From Methanocella paludicola SANAE (GTDB lineage Archaea; Halobacteriota; Methanocellia; Methanocellales; Methanocellaceae): DNA of 64,000 nucleotides. Each line of letters starts with the position of its first letter. Within the stretch, counting starts at the first letter, position 1. Under the pieces are notes generated by a model. The model was not told where the DNA came from. It saw nothing but the letters and a program-made list of their open reading frames with translations, and did not search any database. Where the stretch lies: positions 1,775,501-1,839,500 of the forward strand of contig NC_013665.1 in assembly GCF_000011005.1 (NCBI RefSeq), read 5' to 3'. Below are positions 59,213 through 64,000 of this stretch, piece by piece. Made by a program: the position numbers and the translations under genes.

Positions 59213-61375
59213 ATGAGGGCACTGGATCGTGGGATTAAAGTGGGGCCCATTGCGATATGCGTGATGGTAATAGCCTGCCTGTGGATACCAATGGCGGCGA
59301 TGGCCCAGGGATTCACGCCGAGCAGCGTTTATGGCTACGTTAGCGTGGATGGCACGCCGGCCGGGGGCGTATCCGTTTCCATATCGGATGGGCAATCGAC
59401 GACCACGGACGGCTCGGGATACTACCAGTTCGGCATAAGTGACGGCCTAATGTATACGATCACCGCCAGCTATAACGGTTATTCCGCATCGAGCACTTTT
59501 ACCGCCAGCGGTCCTAGAAACCAGGTCGACCTGAACATCGTTACTAGTGGCGAGGCCACGCCTACGCCCACGGCCACTCCTACCCCGACAGTCACTCCGA
59601 TACCAACACCGACGCCGAGTCCGGGAGAGCCGACCCCCGGACCATCACCTACCTACGGGCCCACGGCGACCCCGGATCCATCGGCCGCTGCCCCAAATAG
59701 CCCCGGTACATTCCGGTTCGTCAACGACAATATGCATGTGAGTAACGGCACTATAGCTGTCATCGTAACGAGGGGCGACGGCAGCGCCGGCACTGTCACG
59801 GTGGATTACTCGACCCGGGACGGGACTGCGAAAGCCGGAACGCATTATGTTCCGATGGCAGGCACTTTGACCTTTAACGATGGCGAGACGATCAAAACGG
59901 TAACCGTCACGGTCATAAAAGGAGACACGGACAATCTGTCGTTCGGCATGGCCCTCAGTAATCCCACGGGCGGTGCATCGATAGGCCTGGAAAAATGCAC
60001 TATTACGATCGATAGTCAAATTCAACCGCCTGCATACAGTTACATCTCGTTCGAAAAGCCGGCCTATAACGCATATGGCTACTACGCTAACCTTACTCTG
60101 ATCATTGTAAGAGAAGGCGATATCAACACTACGGCCACCATCGACTATACAACGGTCGATGGCACTGCGACCGCATATAAGGAGTACGCGCCCGTATTCG
60201 GCACCCTGATATTTAACCCTGGAGAGATCATTAAGACGATCGAGGTAACCTTACTGGATAGCGATAATAATGGCACTTTTTCGCTCATGCTGGAAAATCC
60301 ATCCCCTGGCGTTACCGTAGCTAATACCGCCCATGTAGACATCTATTATCCTCAGACCACTGTTGAAAAACTTACTTCAGCCATCTCCCAGGCGAGGGGC
60401 ACCGTCGAATCTGATAATAGTATACCGGTGAGCGAATTCATCGACCAGGAGACCATGACGGAAATGGCGAAAAATTCCGCGGCCGGGGTGGTCATGGGCA
60501 CGTCCGTCGCCCTTATCGCCGTTTATGGCCTCAGGTTCTTAGAGCCTGCGATCAGGGCCATAACGAGGAATCTGCCGGAAACGCTATTGAAAATGCTAAA
60601 GGGATACTTCGACGTCGCGACCGGCTACATCAAGGGCTCGTTCTATTACTTCTATTCAAAATTTTTCACGATCAGCCCGGTGGAGCATACGCATAAGATC
60701 CTGGGCATATCGTGGACGGAGATTATCGTGGCCATTTTTAGCATTTTACTGCTCGGCCTGACGTTCTCTTTCGCCTATTCGCCCATAATTTCCGGTATAA
60801 CGATAGAAACTTTTTCCCAGTGGATGGTGGCGGCAGGGTTTACCGTGGTCGTCTGCGACCTGGCCCGCCGGCTGCTATCGTCGAAGTACAAGGCGATGGC
60901 CGAGTTCAAGTTCTGGGAAGTGGGCACCTTCACGCTGCTCCTGACGGCCTTCGCCCTGAACTATCCTTTTTCGCAGCCTGGTAAAACCATCGTTAAGGAA
61001 GAGAATAAAGACGATGCGCGGTCGCATGGCATCATCTCGCTCATCGGCCCGTATACGGCGCTTTTACTGACGATAATGTTCCTCTTCATGAAGTTCCTGT
61101 CCAATATGCCCGATATCATCGGCGAACTCGGAGGCTATATCGGCTCTATCGCCGATAAGGGGATCTGGATCGGCATGGTAAGCTGTGTCTACGGCCTGTT
61201 GCCCGTAGAGCCTATGGCTGGCATAGGGGTATATAAGTGGAGCAAGACCGTGTGGCTCATGGTGTTCATCCCGGCGGTCGTGTTATTCCTGTTCATATCC
61301 ATACTATTCCAGCCCGTTCCCACTCCAGAAAAATTTTTCATACCCCAGATAAGGGCTCTAATATTCGGCATATAG
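59213..61375 (+). CDS. Calx-beta surface protein with degenerate site-2-protease-like membrane domain
   Basis: A 720-residue protein: signal (1-31), regulatory-like domain (38-115), Thr/Pro linker, and two Calx-beta domains (about 170-270 and 273-390; TVDYSTRDGTAKAGTHYVP and TIDYTTVDGTATAYKEYAP). A C-terminal bundle of about seven helices follows. That bundle recalls archaeal M50 (site-2) proteases: SLIGPYTALLLTIMFL and LLPVEPMAGIGVYKW. The expected HExxH is replaced by CDLAR (548-552) and the later Asp by Ala, so metal catalysis is unlikely. GGGGGACATGA-like sequence precedes the ATG. It is third in the surface operon. Confidence 0.75.
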   Translation: MRALDRGIKVGPIAICVMVIACLWIPMAAMAQGFTPSSVYGYVSVDGTPAGGVSVSISDGQSTTTDGSGYYQFGISDGLMYTITASYNGYSASSTFTASGPRNQVDLNIVTSGEATPTPTATPTPTVTPIPTPTPSPGEPTPGPSPTYGPTATPDPSAAAPNSPGTFRFVNDNMHVSNGTIAVIVTRGDGSAGTVTVDYSTRDGTAKAGTHYVPMAGTLTFNDGETIKTVTVTVIKGDTDNLSFGMALSNPTGGASIGLEKCTITIDSQIQPPAYSYISFEKPAYNAYGYYANLTLIIVREGDINTTATIDYTTVDGTATAYKEYAPVFGTLIFNPGEIIKTIEVTLLDSDNNGTFSLMLENPSPGVTVANTAHVDIYYPQTTVEKLTSAISQARGTVESDNSIPVSEFIDQETMTEMAKNSAAGVVMGTSVALIAVYGLRFLEPAIRAITRNLPETLLKMLKGYFDVATGYIKGSFYYFYSKFFTISPVEHTHKILGISWTEIIVAIFSILLLGLTFSFAYSPIISGITIETFSQWMVAAGFTVVVCDLARRLLSSKYKAMAEFKFWEVGTFTLLLTAFALNYPFSQPGKTIVKEENKDDARSHGIISLIGPYTALLLTIMFLFMKFLSNMPDIIGELGGYIGSIADKGIWIGMVSCVYGLLPVEPMAGIGVYKWSKTVWLMVFIPAVVLFLFISILFQPVPTPEKFFIPQIRALIFGI

Positions 61376-61473
61376 CATTTTTATAAACACCATTTTTATA
61401 TCCAAAAGTTGATATTCTAAAATAGTCTAGATACATCTGTCCTTTAGGAACAACTATATTTGAATGATAAGAA

Positions 61474-61764
61474 ATGACTGGCATCAAACGATTGGTATTG
61501 GACGTACTTAAGCCGCATCAGCCGTCGATCCTGGAGCTGGCGAAGGCTATAGCCGCGCTGAAGCACGTGAACGGCGTGAACTTAAGCCTGTACGAGGTCG
61601 ACACGCAGACCGAGAACATCAAGATAACCGTAGAGGGCGTCAACATCGATTTCGATGAGCTGCAGCACGTCATCGAGGACATGGGCGCCGTTATCCATAG
61701 CATCGATGAAGTGGCCGCGGGCATCAAGCTCGTAGAAGAGGTCGAGACGCTGCAGGACCGCTAA
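61474..61764 (+). CDS. DUF211 protein
   Basis: A 96-residue ferredoxin-like-fold protein of the archaeal DUF211 family ([37 protein letters not shown]). Function is unproven. Its stop is three bases before the next gene, a VIT/CCC1-like membrane protein, a pairing known from other methanogens, which suggests a metal-sensing or metal-handling role. Confidence 0.85.
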   Translation: MTGIKRLVLDVLKPHQPSILELAKAIAALKHVNGVNLSLYEVDTQTENIKITVEGVNIDFDELQHVIEDMGAVIHSIDEVAAGIKLVEEVETLQDR

Positions 61765-61767
61765 CCT

Positions 61768-62304
61768 ATGGCGCTACTTGAGGAGACCGAGCAGGGCCGC
61801 TATATCATTTTAGGCACTATCGACGGCATTCTGGCTATTTTAGGCATCATCGTGGGCCTTTCCTCCGCCACCCTCGACCCGGGCGTCATCATCAAGGCCG
61901 CCCTCGGCGGCGGCATCGCTCTTTGCCTTACTAACGGCATCGGCTCCTACTTAGCGGAGACGGCCGTCGAGTACGGTAAGCTGTCCGAGGTGGAGGCGGC
62001 ACTGCTTCAGGACCTTAAGGATACGAAGATCGAGAAGCTTACTAAGCGTAAGATCATTAAGGACTCGATCACACATGGCGGGTCGAGTTTCGTCGGCTCT
62101 CTGGTACCTATTTTGCCTTTTGTCGTTGTTTCTGGCAGTATGGCGGTGTATGTTTCCATTGTTCTGGCGCTTGCGGCGCTGATCGTCCTGGGGCTTTTCT
62201 CCGGAAGGATATCGGGGCAGAGCTATTTGAAGTCGGTTTTGCGCATGGTTTTCCTGGGCGCCGTCGTGGTTATAGCCTGCAGCTTGCTAAGGCTGAGCCC
62301 ATAA
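61768..62304 (+). CDS. VIT1/CCC1-like membrane protein
   Basis: A 178-residue membrane protein (TIGR00267-like) with five helices related to vacuolar iron transporters: GRYIILGTIDGILAILGIIVGLSSA, then CLTNGIGSYLAETAV and THGGSSFVGSLVPILPF. The family moves Fe2+ or Mn2+ in eukaryotes; the archaeal branch is uncharacterised. It lacks the long cytoplasmic metal-binding domain of plant VIT1. It forms an operon with the DUF211 gene. Confidence 0.82.
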   Translation: MALLEETEQGRYIILGTIDGILAILGIIVGLSSATLDPGVIIKAALGGGIALCLTNGIGSYLAETAVEYGKLSEVEAALLQDLKDTKIEKLTKRKIIKDSITHGGSSFVGSLVPILPFVVVSGSMAVYVSIVLALAALIVLGLFSGRISGQSYLKSVLRMVFLGAVVVIACSLLRLSP

Positions 62305-62594
62305 AATAAAATTACCGTATTTCCTTTAGGCCCTTATTAGTTCAGTCGGTATCACGAACCTCACCAAAGGAAATAAAGCACTAATTTTTTTTAGATTTTA
62401 CTCACTAAATCCCTGAGCCTCGAACTCACCATCAATGCTCTAACGGCACTAATCCACAGGGCAGTGCTCGAAATCACTAACGCTCTAACCCGAAACGAAG
62501 GCTCTAAAACTCGAATGCACGTCTGAAACGCTAAACGATGGAGCACGAACACTCGAAGGCACGGCTAAGACTCTAACTGCACTAAACGATTGCA

Positions 62595-63877
62595 GGCGCT
62601 GTCCCGAGTTGTCTGTAAAATTATATTTTTGGTGTTATATATTTAGCCCTGTATTCTCATAAGGTATTTTGGAGAGATACAATATGAGAAGTACAAGGCC
62701 AATTAGTAGTACGGAGTCTGATGAGAAATATTTTGAGTTTGATAAAGATGCGGTGAGGAATGTTATCAGGGAGTTTTTGAATGGCGTGATGGAGGCCGAG
62801 GCCTGTGAGCAGGCCGGGGCCCGGCCTTACGAGAGGACCGATGGGAGGATGGCTTATCGTAACGGGTCTAAGAATCGGGACCTGGTCACTCGGTATGGCA
62901 GGGTAGAGTTGAAGAAGCCTCAGCTTCGTGGTGTGCCGTTTGAGACTAGCGTGTTCGCCAGGTACAGTAGGGCGGAGCAGGCGATCGTGAACACGATCTG
63001 CGAGTCCTACCTTCAGGGCATTAGCACTCGGAAGATGAAGAACGTGCTGTCACTGCTCGATGTGGACGTGAGCAGAAGTACCGTGTCAAGGATCACTAAG
63101 GAGCTTGACGAGGCGGTCCATGAGTTCCTCTCGAGGCCATTGGGGGTGATGCCTTACATCTACGTGGATGCCACTTACATTAAGGTGAGGGATCATGGCA
63201 TGTACCTGTCCAAGGCAGTGTATACGGCTATGGGCATCAACGAGGAGGGGTACAAGGAAATGATCGGTGTGAGGGTGATGCAACGAGAAGATGAGGACTC
63301 GTGGAAGGAGTTCTTCCAGGAACTATTGAAAAGAGGGCTGCAAGGAGTGAGATTGGTGGTCAGCGACGGTCACAGGGGCATAAAGCAGGCTGTTCGAAAA
63401 GAGTTCCTGGGGAGTGCATGGCAGTATTGTCACGTCCATTTCAGGAGGAACGTGTTGAAGACAGTGCCAATGAAGGAGAGGAGGGCGGTGAATGAGCTTC
63501 TTAAAGAGCACATGGAATCCCCTCACCTGCTGGCAAACTTTTCAGAAGAGTTGAAGGCTAAGGGGTATGAGAAGGCGGGGAGTATCATCGAAAAGAACCT
63601 GGAAGACCTGTTCAATTATCTTGCGTTCCCCGCTTACCAGTGGCCGAAGCTTAGAACAACAAACACCCTGGAAAACATCCACTCAGTGATCAAAAAAAGA
63701 ATCAAGCCCATAGGAGCCTTTCCAAACGACGATTCAGTACTGAGAGTCGTGGTTTCCATGCTTATCGACGTAAATGAAGAATTTGCCACGGATAAAAGAC
63801 ATATCAACGTATACCGAAACGAACAATGAGAACCACGGGGCTAAAACACCAATTTACAGAAAAAACGGGACAGTCCC
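62595..63877 (+). mobile_element. IS256-family insertion sequence (1283 bp)
   Basis: A complete element. Left end GGCGCTGTCCCG (62595-62606) and the complement of the right end, GGGACTGTCCCG, match at 10 of 12 bases; a second inverted block, TCTGTAAA, lies about five bases further in at both ends. The 8-bp target duplication CGATTGCA is present at 62587-62594 and 63878-63885, as expected for IS256. It carries one transposase gene and has landed in the loop of a family-B repeat. Confidence 0.88.
62684..63829 (+). CDS. IS256-family transposase
   Basis: A 381-residue DDE transposase of the IS256/MULE-like group. Catalytic residues appear as Asp in IYVDATYIKV, Asp in LVVSDGHRG and Glu in RTTNTLENIHSVIKKR. 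FLNGVMEAEACEQAG and RNGSKNRDLVTRYGRVELKKPQLRG are N-terminal hallmarks. GGAGAG seven bases upstream sets the ATG at 62684; a TTG five codons earlier is in frame. It appears intact and the element has good ends, so it may be active. Confidence 0.95.
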   Translation: MRSTRPISSTESDEKYFEFDKDAVRNVIREFLNGVMEAEACEQAGARPYERTDGRMAYRNGSKNRDLVTRYGRVELKKPQLRGVPFETSVFARYSRAEQAIVNTICESYLQGISTRKMKNVLSLLDVDVSRSTVSRITKELDEAVHEFLSRPLGVMPYIYVDATYIKVRDHGMYLSKAVYTAMGINEEGYKEMIGVRVMQREDEDSWKEFFQELLKRGLQGVRLVVSDGHRGIKQAVRKEFLGSAWQYCHVHFRRNVLKTVPMKERRAVNELLKEHMESPHLLANFSEELKAKGYEKAGSIIEKNLEDLFNYLAFPAYQWPKLRTTNTLENIHSVIKKRIKPIGAFPNDDSVLRVVVSMLIDVNEEFATDKRHINVYRNEQ

Positions 63878-64000
63878 CGATTGCACATAAAACTCGTGGT
63901 TCCAACCGTGTTCTTAGAGTGTTGGTGCAAGGCTGTTTCGAGTTTCAAGCGTGTTTTTGAGCTTTATAGCCTTCCTTTCGGGTTAGAGCGTCCGTGTCTT

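Larger units (their letters stand above)
62333..64000. repeat. long-inverted-repeat element family B, copy 2, interrupted by an insertion sequence
   Basis: From about 62333 the sequence matches the left arm of the family-B element at 17364 (TCGGTATCACGAACCTC, CACTAAATCCCTGAGCCTC, CGCTCTAACCCGAAACGAA). It breaks at 62594 and resumes at 63886, running to the window edge as the opposite arm (TTTCGGGTTAGAGCG at about 63976). An IS256-type element sits in the loop. The right end lies outside the window. Confidence 0.7.

Overview
The window looks like chromosome from a methanogenic archaeon, most like Methanocellales. This is inferred from gene content, because no methanogenesis gene is present. 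Pointers are methanogen-type families (DUF2115, DUF2551, DUF2769, DUF211, DUF2284), an archaeal Nre repair protein, archaeal-type UppS, a PurL carrying PurS-like domains, two PAS sensor kinases sharing one unusual H-box, and several TATA boxes about 27 bases before a start codon.

Positions 1 to about 10374 are AT-rich and look like the right part of an integrated mobile element. The region ends in a displaced 3' half of a tRNA gene (10329-10374). It holds a four-gene replication operon (winged-helix-like protein, small protein, Prim-Pol primase, D5/P4-type helicase), an iteron cluster resembling an origin, a HEAT-ankyrin fusion, a PD-(D/E)xK nuclease and a three-gene operon with two HNH proteins. 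No integrase is visible and the left end lies outside the window.

From 10396 the sequence is GC-richer. In order it carries: a transglutaminase-like protein, a cupredoxin and a sensor kinase; PadR-RDD; a siderophore/cobalamin-type ABC transporter; a MoxR/VWA pair; purL-purQ; a His-rich protein beside a P-type ATPase; a metal-transport block (soluble MgtE-like regulator, divergent Nramp, CDF, Usp); SWIM, DUF2769 and radical-SAM genes and a second sensor kinase; MFS; an Nre/SPL-like pair; a six-gene operon from a phosphoribosyltransferase through MTA phosphorylase to UppS; three large cell-surface genes; and DUF211-VIT.

Repeats punctuate the core. Two families of long inverted repeats are present in two copies each (14312/48926 and 17364/62333). 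The last copy is split by an IS256-type element with an 8-bp target duplication.

Most notable observations: the iteron origin and tRNA-derived junction of the element; a D5 helicase whose C-terminal domain continues past an in-frame TGA; four core genes whose reading frame leaves only ATA, ATT or ATC at the place where a Shine-Dalgarno sequence points; a Calx-beta surface protein whose membrane domain resembles a site-2 protease without its metal ligands; a solute-binding domain embedded in a giant adhesin-like protein; and an Nramp homologue without DPGN paired with a channel-less MgtE-like protein.
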